From contig NZ_LT670818.1 of NCBI RefSeq assembly GCF_900129505.1, positions 5,365,001 to 5,429,000 of the forward strand: a DNA stretch of 64,000 bases, written 5' to 3'. The notes beneath the pieces were generated by a model. It did no database searches, was not told where the DNA came from, and saw only the letters and a list, made by a program, of their open reading frames with translations. The position numbers were made by a program, and so were the translations under genes. Below, piece by piece: positions 28,821 to 37,971 of the stretch; positions within the stretch are counted from its first letter, which is position 1; each line of letters begins with the position of its first letter. Source of the DNA: Bradyrhizobium erythrophlei. Lineage in GTDB: Bacteria; Pseudomonadota; Alphaproteobacteria; Rhizobiales; Xanthobacteraceae.

Positions 28821-31103
28821 ATGTTGCGAAGGCATTTCATGATGGGCGCGGCGGCGGCCGCGCTGTTTCTTCCTGACGTTTCGCAGTCGCGTTTATTGCG
28901 CGGCTCGGCTGCTGCTGTCTCCGCTTCCACCTGGAATACCCTGCTAGTCGGTGGTGGCGGGTTCATGCGCGGGATTGATATCGTCCAGTCCAATAACACC
29001 CTGTTGGTCCGAAGCGATACGTACCCCGCGCTTTGGCTTTTCAACAACAGTCAAAATAAGTGGCTGCCGCTGATTAGTGCGTATTCAATGCCGCGTGCCT
29101 TTGTCACGAACCCTTTCGGCGCCAAGCCGGTTGTAGGTGTTTGGGAAGCACGGATATGTCCCAGCCTCACCACCAAACTTTACATGATGTACTGCAACGC
29201 TGCATTCGTTTCTACGAACAGCGGCGGCACTTGGACTCAGTTGACCAATTTCCCTTCGGTCACTTTCGATGCGAATGCCAGCGATGCGAACAAGAACTAC
29301 AAGATGGCCGTCGATCCGGTCAACGACACCATCTGTTTCGTAGGTACTCCGGGAACAGGGCTTCAAAAAACAAGCAACAGTGGCACGTCGTGGACCACCG
29401 ACAGAACAGTTCCTTCTGCCGCCACCCAGGGTATCGCAATTGCATTCGACCCGACATCCCCAACAACCGGCGGGTTCACGGAAGGAGTTTTTGCCTGCTC
29501 GAATGGCCACGGAGTTTTTCATTCCACCGATGGCGGCACCACCTGGACCTTCCTGAACACCGCGAATATGCCAACTACTTTTTATCAAATGATCGTGGAC
29601 CAAAACGGCAAGTTGTGGATCACAGACGGAAGCCACATCACCACTTGGACGTCTGGCAAAGGTTGGTCGGTTAATTCATTAAGCGACAATCCGGGGCCTA
29701 TAGCTGTCGATCCCAACAATGCTTCGAACGTGGCCACCAGCAGCTCGCAAGGCAGAACCTACCTTTCCACAGACGGCGGCTCCTCTTGGACGGTAAGGGA
29801 GATATCGACCACCGTCACCACAGCCAATGACGCCGCATGGATGGGTTGGGGGCCGACACAGGGATGGAAAGCTGCTGGATACGCGCCGCCGCCGACGGCA
29901 GGGTATTCTCCAGGATCCTACGGAATTTCGATGGGGGCTTTTGCATTTGACTCGTCATCAAATCTGTACGCGTCGCACGGCTTTGGGATTCTGAAATCGA
30001 CCAGTCCGTTCGCGACCCCATCTAGTGCGATAACGTGGCAAAGTTTCTCACGCGGAACCGAGGCTCTCGACACCACTTACATCATCCACCCACCGGGCGG
30101 GAATCCGATCGGTACCGCATGGGATTTGCCGATCTGGAACTTCCCGAACTACTCGTCCAACCCTTCTGCCTACCCCGCGTACTATGGACCCACCACCGAT
30201 TTTAACGGACCGATGCCGAATTATGGCATCAACGGCGTTCGCGGCTGGAATATAGAATACGCATCTGGCACCACTTCCTTCCTGACTGCCATCACTTCCG
30301 TCGGAGGTTTTTGGTCATCTGACGGCGGAGTTAGCTGGACCATATTCGCGAACTCCAGCGGCGTGAATCCGTTTACGAACGTCCTCAACGGCGGGTGCAT
30401 AGCTTCGTCCACCACGACGAACCATGTCGTGATGTGTTCCAGCACTTCGCCCGCCTACACCACGGATAATGGAAACACATGGACCAGTTGCACCTATGCC
30501 GGTAGGGGGTTTAGCAATTTCCCGTTCGACAACAGTATTTTCGTTTGTGCGGATCGGGTGACTGCCAACAAGTTCTATATGTATTCAACTACTGATGGCT
30601 GGTATTCTTCAACTAACTCCGGAGCAACATTTACCAAAATTTCCAGCTTTAAGGCTCGTATTGGGACCGGATTAAGCCGTGCCAAATGCGTCCCCGGAAA
30701 TCCTGGACACATTTTCTGGGCAACTGGTTTTGGTGAGATCCCGTACCCCATACCGGGGGACCAATTGTTCTGGTCCACGAACTCGGCGGTTACCTGGAGT
30801 TCGGCACTCCATGACTTCAATACCATCAACGATTTCGGCTTCGGCACGGTTGTTTCGGGGCAATCGTACCCGACGATCTATCTCGCTGCTTATCGGGTTA
30901 GCACAGGTATCTTCGGCGTTTACAAATGCATCAACTTCAATCCGGCTACCGGATCGGGAACGTGGACGCTCATGACGAACGCAGATGGCACAAACTATCC
31001 CGAGGGATGGTTTGCTCCCATTGTTGGTGTGGCTGGTGATCCGGCGGTTGACGGGCGATGCTCGATATCCTTCATCAATGGAGGCTTCAAGAGGTATGTG
31101 TAA
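28821..31103 (+). CDS. Exported GH74-like (BNR-repeat) glycoside hydrolase candidate
   Basis: A 760-residue protein beginning LRRHFMMGAAAAALFLP, a twin-arginine-type signal. The rest is a beta-propeller-type repeat protein with Asp-box/BNR units such as STNSGGTWTQ, STDGGTTWTF, STDGGSSWTV and SSDGGVSWTI. The opening GGGGFMRGIDIV...VRSDTYPALWLF and the later PPGGNPIGTAWDLPIW correspond in order to the two catalytic regions of GH74 xyloglucanases; Asp66 and Asp435 are in the right places to be the acids. It is homologous along its length to residues about 205-905 of the giant protein at 37972. It is divergent from the ligase gene and converges with an acyltransferase, overlapping it by 17 bases. 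A role in trimming the exported polymer is inferred. Confidence 0.8.
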   Translation: MLRRHFMMGAAAAALFLPDVSQSRLLRGSAAAVSASTWNTLLVGGGGFMRGIDIVQSNNTLLVRSDTYPALWLFNNSQNKWLPLISAYSMPRAFVTNPFGAKPVVGVWEARICPSLTTKLYMMYCNAAFVSTNSGGTWTQLTNFPSVTFDANASDANKNYKMAVDPVNDTICFVGTPGTGLQKTSNSGTSWTTDRTVPSAATQGIAIAFDPTSPTTGGFTEGVFACSNGHGVFHSTDGGTTWTFLNTANMPTTFYQMIVDQNGKLWITDGSHITTWTSGKGWSVNSLSDNPGPIAVDPNNASNVATSSSQGRTYLSTDGGSSWTVREISTTVTTANDAAWMGWGPTQGWKAAGYAPPPTAGYSPGSYGISMGAFAFDSSSNLYASHGFGILKSTSPFATPSSAITWQSFSRGTEALDTTYIIHPPGGNPIGTAWDLPIWNFPNYSSNPSAYPAYYGPTTDFNGPMPNYGINGVRGWNIEYASGTTSFLTAITSVGGFWSSDGGVSWTIFANSSGVNPFTNVLNGGCIASSTTTNHVVMCSSTSPAYTTDNGNTWTSCTYAGRGFSNFPFDNSIFVCADRVTANKFYMYSTTDGWYSSTNSGATFTKISSFKARIGTGLSRAKCVPGNPGHIFWATGFGEIPYPIPGDQLFWSTNSAVTWSSALHDFNTINDFGFGTVVSGQSYPTIYLAAYRVSTGIFGVYKCINFNPATGSGTWTLMTNADGTNYPEGWFAPIVGVAGDPAVDGRCSISFINGGFKRYV

Positions 31104-32106
31104 AGTTCCAGTCACGGCGCATTAAGCGCTTGATCGATGGCTCCCATAATGCACAAACTATCCAACTGATGGCGATGGCTGAAAGCACGCTAACAACAAG
31201 AGCGAACCATTTTCCGGCAAAAAGGAAATGTCGCTCAATCGTAAGCCCGACGATATGGTGAACGAGATATAGTGGATAAGTCATCAAGCCAAGAGTCCGG
31301 ATGCGCCGTGAGGCTGCCTCGGAAATGGGCTTACCCGGTCGGGAGAATATGAAGATGCAGGCGACGGCTGCGAACCACACGACGACCGGGGATAGCATCC
31401 ACTCCATTTTGCCGGCAGGAAGAAATTCCCGCCCACGCAAGTAAATTTCGCCGATGCAGGCGACAATCGCGACCGTCAATGCAATGCGCTCCCAGGGTAA
31501 TAATCGTCGCGTAGTCGATATCCAGATCCATGCTCCCAGCGCAAAAAAGCAACCGTGACGTGCTAGCAATACGTTACCGCGTTCGACCAATCCAACCGGG
31601 CCATATTTCGTCGCGAGGATTATGAGCGATATTGAGCTGAATAGCGTGAGTGCCAATGCCGCGCGACTTAACTGCGAAAACATGCGCGCCAATAGCAGTA
31701 GGAAGACCAGGCAGTAGAAGCCGACTTCTACTGCAAGAGTCCAATAGACATCGTCGATCCATGGCCCCTTCGGAATCAGCATTATTGATCTAAGATAGGC
31801 TGGCAGTAAGTCAGTTTCGCTAAACGACCTCACTATCAGCGTCAGCGTCGCACAGAACCAGACAGCCGGATAAAGCCGCAGCGCTCGGCCTCTCAGGAAT
31901 TGGGCAGGTGTTTTGCCGTTCGCAGAATTGGCAATGACAAAACCAGAGATAACGAAAAATACCTCGACGCCGATCCAGCCGAACCATGTGACGAGCCAGA
32001 CCGGCGTGAAGTCCGCAATGTCGTTCAAGTAACCGAGATGAAAACCGGCGACTAAGAACGCCGCAAGAAAGCGCAGAACGTCGATGCCGTAAAAGTAGTT
32101 TTTCAC
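31087..32106 (-). CDS. Acyltransferase family 3 membrane protein (OafA-like)
   Basis: A 339-residue polytopic acyltransferase. It opens FYGIDVLRFLAAFLVAGFHLGY, the acyltransferase-3 motif with catalytic-type His, followed by GWIGVEVFFVISGFVIANSA, RGRALRLYPAVWFCATLTL and a DDVYWTLAVEVGFYCLVFLLLL helix, all typical. These enzymes acylate sugars at the membrane using acyl-CoA. Start is GTG 32106 with a weak ribosome site. Its 3' end overlaps the convergent GH74-like gene by 17 bases. Confidence 0.9.
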   Translation of the reverse strand: MKNYFYGIDVLRFLAAFLVAGFHLGYLNDIADFTPVWLVTWFGWIGVEVFFVISGFVIANSANGKTPAQFLRGRALRLYPAVWFCATLTLIVRSFSETDLLPAYLRSIMLIPKGPWIDDVYWTLAVEVGFYCLVFLLLLARMFSQLSRAALALTLFSSISLIILATKYGPVGLVERGNVLLARHGCFFALGAWIWISTTRRLLPWERIALTVAIVACIGEIYLRGREFLPAGKMEWMLSPVVVWFAAVACIFIFSRPGKPISEAASRRIRTLGLMTYPLYLVHHIVGLTIERHFLFAGKWFALVVSVLSAIAISWIVCALWEPSIKRLMRRDWNFTHTS

Positions 32107-32133
32107 CGTGCGGAAGTGCCCGGGGGAGGTCTC

Positions 32134-32295
32134 ATGTCATCATTTTCGGAACATCGCATCCACAACCGCGATCAACATGGCGTTCGGGAATATATGCGAC
32201 AGCTTGTAATCCATCCTGAAGAAACTACCCTACGTCCCATCCTCCGCCAAGCCCCCAATCCCAAAAAGGTTCAATTAATCAGGAGCCATGAATAG
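32134..32295 (+). CDS. Possible 53-residue protein
   Basis: An ATG preceded by GGGGGAGG at good spacing opens a 53-codon frame (MSSFSEHRIHNRDQHGVREY...) that stops two bases before the IS66 target duplication. The strong ribosome site is the only support; I recognise no family. It is divergent from the acyltransferase start and intact despite the adjacent insertion. Confidence 0.28.
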   Translation: MSSFSEHRIHNRDQHGVREYMRQLVIHPEETTLRPILRQAPNPKKVQLIRSHE

Positions 32296-32296
32296 C

Positions 32297-32304
32297 GAGC
32301 TATT
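32297..32304. repeat. Target-site duplication, left copy (GAGCTATT)
   Basis: Eight bases identical to 35533-35540 on the other side of the element, the duplication length expected for IS66-family insertion. Confidence 0.95.
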
Positions 32305-32326
32305 GTAACCCTCCGGTGAGGGCCGC
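32305..32326. repeat. IS66 inverted repeat, yecA-side end
   Basis: 22 bases, GTAACCCTCCGGTGAGGGCC then GC; the perfect reverse complement of 35511-35532. Confidence 0.95.
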
Positions 32327-32334
32327 GGTGGCGA

Positions 32335-33012
32335 TCAATTGAGCCCGCAGCATTTCTTGTATTTCTTGCCTGAGCCGCATGGGCATGGCTCGTTGCGACC
32401 AACCTTTTTTCTCGGGGATGCGATGACCCTTGGGTCGCTGCCCTGCACTGGTTCGGTGTTGGCAAGGCGCCATTCGTTGAGGATGACGACCCAGTCGGCG
32501 ATCTTGTCGGGTGCGGCCGCCATGAGCGCATCACAGTCGTCCACCTCCTTTTCTCCTCGGGCGATGTCCGCGAGCAGAAGCATTCCGCTCATTGCCGCCG
32601 CCGTATCCACATCGGCGTCGAGCAGCTTCGTCCAGGCTGGCGGGCGTAGCGCGACGGCCTTCTCGAAGCCCTCGATCCACAGCTCCCAGAGGATATCGCC
32701 GTTGCGAGTGTCGACGGAGAACAATGGGCTATAGCGGTCTGGACGCTCCATCAGTGTGCGCGCGACGTTGTTGTAATGCTCCATGACGAGACCGAGAACA
32801 CGGTTGGCATGGTCAAGGTCTTCGAAGACCGGCTGCTGGTCAGCGCCGTCCTCATGCCACACGAGCGGAAGCCAGTCGCCGGGCATGATCAGCTCCGGGC
32901 ACGCCAGCAGGCCGGCGATGAAGCCATCAAGCTCTTCGAGCAGCATCGTTTCCTCGCCGAGGGCGAGCAGTTCCTCGTCAAGCTGCTTGATGTGGCGCGA
33001 CAGTCCGGACAT
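32335..33012 (-). CDS. YecA/UPF0149-family protein with C-terminal SEC-C zinc motif (IS66 passenger)
   Basis: A 225-residue protein from ATG 33012. The UPF0149 (YecA-like) domain fills about 1-170, with [25 protein letters not shown] and the helical pattern of the family. The last 20 residues are a SEC-C motif, [18 protein letters not shown], three clustered Cys sites of the kind that bind zinc in SecA. It lies inside the IS66 ends and overlaps the tnpC 3' end by 35 bases, so it is transcribed with the transposase genes. What it does for the element is unknown to me. A longer start at 33090 is possible but would overlap tnpC by over 110 bases. Confidence 0.88.
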   Translation of the reverse strand: MSGLSRHIKQLDEELLALGEETMLLEELDGFIAGLLACPELIMPGDWLPLVWHEDGADQQPVFEDLDHANRVLGLVMEHYNNVARTLMERPDRYSPLFSVDTRNGDILWELWIEGFEKAVALRPPAWTKLLDADVDTAAAMSGMLLLADIARGEKEVDDCDALMAAAPDKIADWVVILNEWRLANTEPVQGSDPRVIASPRKKVGRNEPCPCGSGKKYKKCCGLN

Positions 33013-34666
33013 GGGCGTTCCAATTCCATGGCAGCAGTTCATGAAGCCGTCCCTGAGGGAGGTTGGCGATCCGGGCAAGCACGTCGGCAAGCCAGGCCTG
33101 TGGGTCGATGTCGTTGAGCTTGGCCGTCATGATCAGGGTCGCCATGGCGGCAGCACGCTCGGCACCACGATCGGAGCCGGCGAACAGCCAGGATTTGCGG
33201 CCCAGGGCAAAGCCGCGCAAGGCCCGTTCGGCTGCGTTGTTGGTCAGGCAGACCCTGCCGTCATTGATAAAGTGAGCGAACCGATCCCATCGCTTGAGCA
33301 TATAGTCGATCGGCTCGGCAACCGAGGCCGAGCGCGACAGGCGGCCACGCTGCTCGCGCAGCCAGGCTTCCAGAGCCTCCAGGAGCGGCGCGCTCTGCTC
33401 CTTACGGATGCGCAGCCGCTCGGCAGCGGCAACCCCGTTGATGCCGCGCTCGATCTCGAACAGGGCGTCAATCCGCCTGACTGCCTCCAGCGCGATCGGC
33501 GAGATCGCTCCTGCATTCTTGCCCCGCCTTGCATTGGCACCGATGTCCGCCAGCTCGAAGAACTGCCTCCTGGCATGAGCCCAGCACAGCGCCGACGTGA
33601 TCGGCCCCTTCGCGCGCGAGGGATCGTACAACTCGTTGTAGCCGTTGTAGGCATCGGCCTGCAGGATGCCGGCGAAGCCCCGAAGATGCCGCAGGGGATG
33701 TTCGTGCCGCCGGTCGCGTGAGGCATAATACAGCGCCGCCGGCGGCGCCCGGCCGCCAAAGGGGCGGTCGTCGCGGACATAGGTCCAGATGTGTCCCTTG
33801 ATCGTCTTGCCCTTCGCCAGGATCGGTACATGTGTGTCGTCGCCGTGCAGGCGCTCGGCACCGAGCACATGTGCCTCGATCAGTGCGTGCAGTGGCTGCA
33901 GCACGGTCGTGCAGGCCCCGACAAGGTCGGCCAGCGTCGACAAGCTCAGATCGACGCCTTCCCGGGCATAGCGCTCGCTCTGCCGGTTCAAGGGCTGATG
34001 CTGGCCGTACTTCTCGAACAGGATCATCGCCAGCAGGCTCGGCCCGGCGAAGCCGCGCGGCGTCACATGGAACGGCGCCGGAGGCTGGGCGATCGTCTCG
34101 CAGGCCCGACAGGAGAACTTCTCGCGCACGGTCCGGATCACCTTCCACTGCTGCGGAACAACTTCCAGCGTCTCGGTGATGTCTTCGCCAAGCTTCGACA
34201 GCCGGTCCGAGCCGCAGCAGGGACAGCTGGCCGGCGCCGGAATCACCACGCGCTCGCGCGGCAGGTGGTCGGGGAACGGCCTGCGCGATGGCCGCTTGCG
34301 CTGGAACGACTGGACGGCCTGGGATCTGGCCGCCGCCTGCTCGGCCGCCAGTTCATCCTCGGTGGCGGTTGCTTCCAATTCCTCAAGCTGAAGCTCCATC
34401 TGCTCCAGCAGGCGTGCCGTGCGTTCGGAACGGGTGCCATAAAGCTGGCGACGCAGCTTCTCGATCTCGAGCTTGTAGTGGCTGATCAGCGCTTCCGTGC
34501 TCGACAGGTCCGCTCTCGCATTGGCGGCCTCGGCCTCGGCATTCACCGCCGCAGCCTGCGCCCTTGCCGCCAGCGCTTCCGCCTCAACCCGTGCGGCGCG
34601 CTCGGCGATGATCATCGCATGCGCAGCAGCAAGATCGGTGGGGAGCGATTCAGATGTATCGGTCAC
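32978..34666 (-). CDS. tnpC: IS66 transposase TnpC
   Basis: A 562-residue transposase. N-terminal coiled coil (about 10-110, Ala/Glu-rich with the [20 protein letters not shown] motif of IS66 enzymes), a zinc-binding [15 protein letters not shown] region, then the DDE catalytic core: [22 protein letters not shown] and [21 protein letters not shown] carrying the acidic triad. The C-terminus, [26 protein letters not shown], is the standard IS66 tail. Full length with no visible lesion. It follows tnpB by 43 bases. Confidence 0.96.
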   Translation of the reverse strand: MTDTSESLPTDLAAAHAMIIAERAARVEAEALAARAQAAAVNAEAEAANARADLSSTEALISHYKLEIEKLRRQLYGTRSERTARLLEQMELQLEELEATATEDELAAEQAAARSQAVQSFQRKRPSRRPFPDHLPRERVVIPAPASCPCCGSDRLSKLGEDITETLEVVPQQWKVIRTVREKFSCRACETIAQPPAPFHVTPRGFAGPSLLAMILFEKYGQHQPLNRQSERYAREGVDLSLSTLADLVGACTTVLQPLHALIEAHVLGAERLHGDDTHVPILAKGKTIKGHIWTYVRDDRPFGGRAPPAALYYASRDRRHEHPLRHLRGFAGILQADAYNGYNELYDPSRAKGPITSALCWAHARRQFFELADIGANARRGKNAGAISPIALEAVRRIDALFEIERGINGVAAAERLRIRKEQSAPLLEALEAWLREQRGRLSRSASVAEPIDYMLKRWDRFAHFINDGRVCLTNNAAERALRGFALGRKSWLFAGSDRGAERAAAMATLIMTAKLNDIDPQAWLADVLARIANLPQGRLHELLPWNWNAHVRTVAPHQAA

Positions 34667-34709
34667 GGTCCGATGGAATCACATCCATCGGCCGCCGCAA
34701 GCAGAATCC

Positions 34710-35057
34710 TCATCCCATCGAGGTCGGACGCCAGCTCTCCTGCGGATGACGCCAGTCGATCCCGGACAACAGATAGCCGAGTTGTGCCGGTGAGATCGTC
34801 ACGACGCCGTCGGCCACGCTCGGCCACAGGAACCGGCCGCGTTCCAGACGCTTGGTGAACAGACAGGCACCCTGGCCGTCATGCCAAATCACCTTCAACA
34901 GATCGCCGCGCCGGCCCCGGAAGCAGAACAAATGGCCGCTCAGCGGATCGCGCTTCAGCACCTCCTGCACCAGAAGCGCCAGGCTGGCGAAGCCCTTCCG
35001 CATATCGGTATGGCCGGTGGCAAGCCACACCCGAACCCCGCTCGGCAACGGGATCAT
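34710..35057 (-). CDS. tnpB: IS66 accessory protein TnpB (Orf2)
   Basis: A 115-residue IS66 Orf2 protein: [20 protein letters not shown], then [37 protein letters not shown] and [14 protein letters not shown], matching the family end to end. The start at 35057 gives the standard length and overlaps the tnpA stop by four bases (35054-35057); a longer open frame upstream is antisense noise within tnpA. It is required with TnpA for IS66 transposition, by unknown biochemistry. Confidence 0.95.
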   Translation of the reverse strand: MIPLPSGVRVWLATGHTDMRKGFASLALLVQEVLKRDPLSGHLFCFRGRRGDLLKVIWHDGQGACLFTKRLERGRFLWPSVADGVVTISPAQLGYLLSGIDWRHPQESWRPTSMG

Positions 35058-35449
35058 CGGGCCCGTCCACCCGACAGCGCAGCCACCGCCGCCGTCAACG
35101 TCGCGGGATCGACCGCGCCCGTGATCCGAAGTTGCACCCCGCTGGCAAACGCGATCTCGATCGTCCCGCCAGTTCCGGCACAAGCCGCCCATGCCGACGG
35201 CTCCGGCGCAACCGAGACAGCCGCAAATTGCACCTCGCTCTCCTGCCGCGGCGCCCCCACGGCTCCTAATGAACCCGTTCGGGCCTGTCGCCGCCAAACC
35301 GTCAGCAAATTGGGATGCACATCATGCTGGCGTGCCACTTCGATAACGCTGGCACAAGGCGCAAGACTTTCCTCGACGATCCGACGTTTCTCGGCCGGCG
35401 TCCAACGCCGCCGTCGCTCCGGACCCGACAGAATCGAAACCTTGCTCAC
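35054..35449 (-). CDS. tnpA: IS66 protein TnpA (Orf1), helix-turn-helix
   Basis: A 131-residue protein starting [20 protein letters not shown]. The helix-turn-helix [34 protein letters not shown] is the DNA-binding part shared with IS3/IS66 Orf1 proteins. It is the first gene of the element's operon, about 60 bases inside the right inverted repeat, and overlaps tnpB by four bases. Confidence 0.94.
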   Translation of the reverse strand: MSKVSILSGPERRRRWTPAEKRRIVEESLAPCASVIEVARQHDVHPNLLTVWRRQARTGSLGAVGAPRQESEVQFAAVSVAPEPSAWAACAGTGGTIEIAFASGVQLRITGAVDPATLTAAVAALSGGRAR

Positions 35450-35510
35450 GTTTGCTCATTTGCTTGCAAATCAATCAGCAAACTATCGCAGGCAAAGTGC
35501 AGCCCGGAAG

Positions 35511-35532
35511 GCGGCCCTCACCGGAGGGTTAC
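35511..35532. repeat. IS66 inverted repeat, tnpA-side end
   Basis: The reverse complement of 32305-32326 over all 22 bases; the element ends at 35532. Confidence 0.95.
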
Positions 35533-35540
35533 GAGCTATT
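35533..35540. repeat. Target-site duplication, right copy (GAGCTATT)
   Basis: Same eight bases as 32297-32304. Joining the flanks restores the pre-insertion sequence. Confidence 0.95.
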
Positions 35541-36013
35541 TAAGATACGTGGCGATTGTGATCGTAGCCATCCTAACAGGGAGGATAGAGATGGAGATAT
35601 ACCACGGGCACGCCACAGGAGATGGAAATCTATGAGAAGTTCTACAGCACGTGGATGATGGCGAGTAATCGCGATTTCCGTGCTGCCATAACGAAGATTG
35701 CTCGCCAGCGGAATCCAAATTTGAGAACGGTTATTGGATGGCGTGCAAGGCAGAACAACCCGAAATCATGCCCACGCCCGATGCGGCGGCGATGACGCCG
35801 CCATGCGTGCAGTCCGAAAAGTTCGGGACCGTGCTGAAGCGGCTGCGGCCGCGTGGGGACAAGGTCGCTCCGGCTTGCTCAAGGGGATAATTGGGCTGGC
35901 CCATGCGCTGCGGAGGGCGCTACCGGTTGCCAACTGCGAATGCAACTTTCCTCCTCTGATCTCAGCGAAAAAGTAAAGCTAAAATTAGCGATATCGGCAT
36001 GAAGGGCGCCGCA
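35541..36013 (+). other. Region right of the IS66 element with small unproven ORFs
   Basis: No recognised gene. Two plus-strand frames look coding-like: 35622-35795 (57 codons, MEIYEKFYSTWMMASNRDFR...) whose ATG abuts AGGAG too closely to be a normal ribosome site, and 35738-35890 (50 codons, MACKAEQPEIMPTPDAAAMT...). They overlap in different frames, so at most one is real. The first bases after the element continue a short frame that started left of it (ATG 32288). Confidence 0.3.
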
Positions 36014-37159
36014 TTAATTTGGTTTATTCTTCGGGATGACTTGGCCGTCCGCCACCGAAGTGAGCATGACGGGTCGAGCTTGTGATGTATCACCATGCGG
36101 ACTGCCAAATGGAGTTAGATCCGTCAGAATCACGCTTCGCCGCCGATGGCGGAGCGATAAGATTGGCCGCTCGACAAAGTAATGTATGCAGATCCCTCCG
36201 ACGATCGACAATGTCAGCGCGATGACGATGTAGGTTGCATCAAACGCCTTGCTCACTCCAAAGAGCGACAGACGTTGCCCAACTAGTTCCGTCGCTCTCA
36301 AGAAAAACAGGTGGCTCAAATAAATCGAATACGACGCGCTTCCAATGGCGAGAAACACCAAATTTGGACGGCGCTTTGCGCCTGCCTCCATAGCAAGTGC
36401 GCCAGCGACAATTGACGTTGCCGAGAAACCTAGCAAGTCATCGAGCCTGGCAAAGCTGCTGGTGGGAGCCGCAAATAAGGAAAGGAGAATACCCGCTGCG
36501 ATCAAGGCGGATCCCAATTTTGGAAAATTCAACCAGCCGGCCCGGTAGATGACTGCAAGGACAATACCATCGAGGAACTTGAGCAGGTCGGGGTTGGTAT
36601 AGGTTGAAAGCAGGGCGCCCGTCGGCTGAAGTGCAAAGCCCAGCAAGACAAGACCTGAAAGACAAAGTCCGAGGATAGTGGCCCGAAGCCCCCGCGACGG
36701 GAGGAACATGACAAGTCCAAACACGAGATAAAAAAACATTTCGTAGTCGAGCGACCAGCCGGGAATAAGGATTGGTGCGATCAATCCTGTCTGCACGACG
36801 TGAAAGTGTGGAATGAATAAAAAAGATTTCGTCACGTTCTCCGGCGTTATCGCCGTTGAGTGGAATAGTTGGGGAAACAGCAGCGCAGTTAGCACGAGTA
36901 GGGAGAGAAAGAACCAGTACAGCGGTACAATGCGAACAACCCGGCGACGCCAGAATTCGATCGACGAAATGTCCGAAGTGGCCGTTGTGTGCCACATGAT
37001 GAACCCGCTGATGACAAAGAAGATCTCGACGCCAAATCGTCCCAGGCCTGGAATGGCGATATAGTCGATCTCGGTGGTCGGGCTTAGCATATGATGGAGA
37101 ACGACCATGATTGCCGCGCCCCCCCGCAAATATTGGATCGTGACGACTTCTTTGCTCAT
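36014..37159 (-). CDS. Acyltransferase family 3 membrane protein (second copy)
   Basis: A 381-residue polytopic acyltransferase beginning VVTIQYLRGGAAIMVVLHHML (acyltransferase-3 motif with His), then RFGVEIFFVISGFIMWHTT, RRRVVRIVPLYWFFLSLLVL and a PILIPGWSLDYEMFFYLVFGLVMF segment. ATG 37159. It is only distantly like the other acyltransferase at 31087, so the two probably modify different positions or add different acyl groups. It is the last gene before the giant secreted protein, which is transcribed away from it. Confidence 0.9.
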   Translation of the reverse strand: MSKEVVTIQYLRGGAAIMVVLHHMLSPTTEIDYIAIPGLGRFGVEIFFVISGFIMWHTTATSDISSIEFWRRRVVRIVPLYWFFLSLLVLTALLFPQLFHSTAITPENVTKSFLFIPHFHVVQTGLIAPILIPGWSLDYEMFFYLVFGLVMFLPSRGLRATILGLCLSGLVLLGFALQPTGALLSTYTNPDLLKFLDGIVLAVIYRAGWLNFPKLGSALIAAGILLSLFAAPTSSFARLDDLLGFSATSIVAGALAMEAGAKRRPNLVFLAIGSASYSIYLSHLFFLRATELVGQRLSLFGVSKAFDATYIVIALTLSIVGGICIHYFVERPILSLRHRRRSVILTDLTPFGSPHGDTSQARPVMLTSVADGQVIPKNKPN

Positions 37160-37971
37160 AATACTTTATCCTGGACCATCGTCCGATTTGCTGTCCGGCC
37201 CTAGAGGCACGCGCGAGTAGATCTTCCGCGCTGCGCTAGTCCAAATCAAAAACAGGAAATCTACATTTCGTAATCACTAGCGTTACGTCTGAGTATTCTC
37301 TGGTCTCGATATTCCATCCAAAGACGATATTCCAGAATCGGGCCGAGATCGACGTAACGGATTCAATTTGCGTGCCGGATTCAGGTCGGCATCGAAGATG
37401 AGTCGCACTACTGTCGACGCATAAATGCCCTAAACCCTGGCGCCTCACTTCTCTGCCCCAACATTGGTCATTCTTTTCAACCGCTTAATGGGGTGTGGCC
37501 AATCAGCTGACAAGTCAAGAAAAAGCCTTAGGCTGTCGTTAACCGTATTGACTAGGGCCGTGCGGGACGGCGCTATGGGGGCGGACGGTTTCGGGGACTT
37601 CACGAGACTTATCGGTTTTTGTCGATTTGCGAGCCGCAGGACTTATCCGCCTGGCGTGTTCGACGATTTTTGACAAATAGCTTTTGAATCGGATCAAACT
37701 TGGGGAAAGTAGGTCTTATTTTGCATCGGAGCATCACCAGGTCGCGCCTAGGCCGCGGAGACACCCGGGCTGACAAACCGGCCGGTTTGCTCGCGAAGGA
37801 CAAGGTAATATTGCACCTCTATTACCAAGATGCCAACTATCGCCTTAAAACTACTCATCAATTCTTCGGTTCCATCCGAACCACTCTTAAACACGTGCTC
37901 TCTAGCGTCGGCCGTGGTCTGAAGGCATTCGCGCCAGCAGGCCCCGGACATCTCCGATCGATGAGGCCATC
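37160..37971. other. Long intergenic region upstream of the giant secreted-protein gene
   Basis: About 810 bases without a supported gene. It must contain the promoters of the minus-strand acyltransferase and the plus-strand giant gene. A TTGACA occurs at 37670-37675, but the bases 17 downstream are a poor -10, so I do not call a promoter. GAGG at 37963-37966 lies five bases before the GTG start of the giant gene and is its likely ribosome site. Confidence 0.45.

Larger units (their letters stand above)
32305..35532 (-). mobile_element. Complete IS66-family insertion sequence, 3228 bp, with passenger gene
   Basis: Bounded by perfect 22-base inverted repeats (32305-32326 and 35511-35532, each end starting GTAACCCTCC) and flanked by an 8-base direct duplication. 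It contains, in minus-strand order, tnpA, tnpB and tnpC plus a YecA/SEC-C gene, all inside the inverted repeats. All four genes are open. The exact ends and exact target duplication indicate fairly recent insertion. Confidence 0.96.

Noticed and set aside
32783..34858. Long plus-strand frames inside the IS66 element
   Set aside because: Antisense to tnpC, a common high-GC artefact; tnpC has all catalytic motifs.
37670..37698. Sigma-70-type promoter for the giant gene
   Set aside because: TTGACA is present but no acceptable -10 lies at 16-18 bases.
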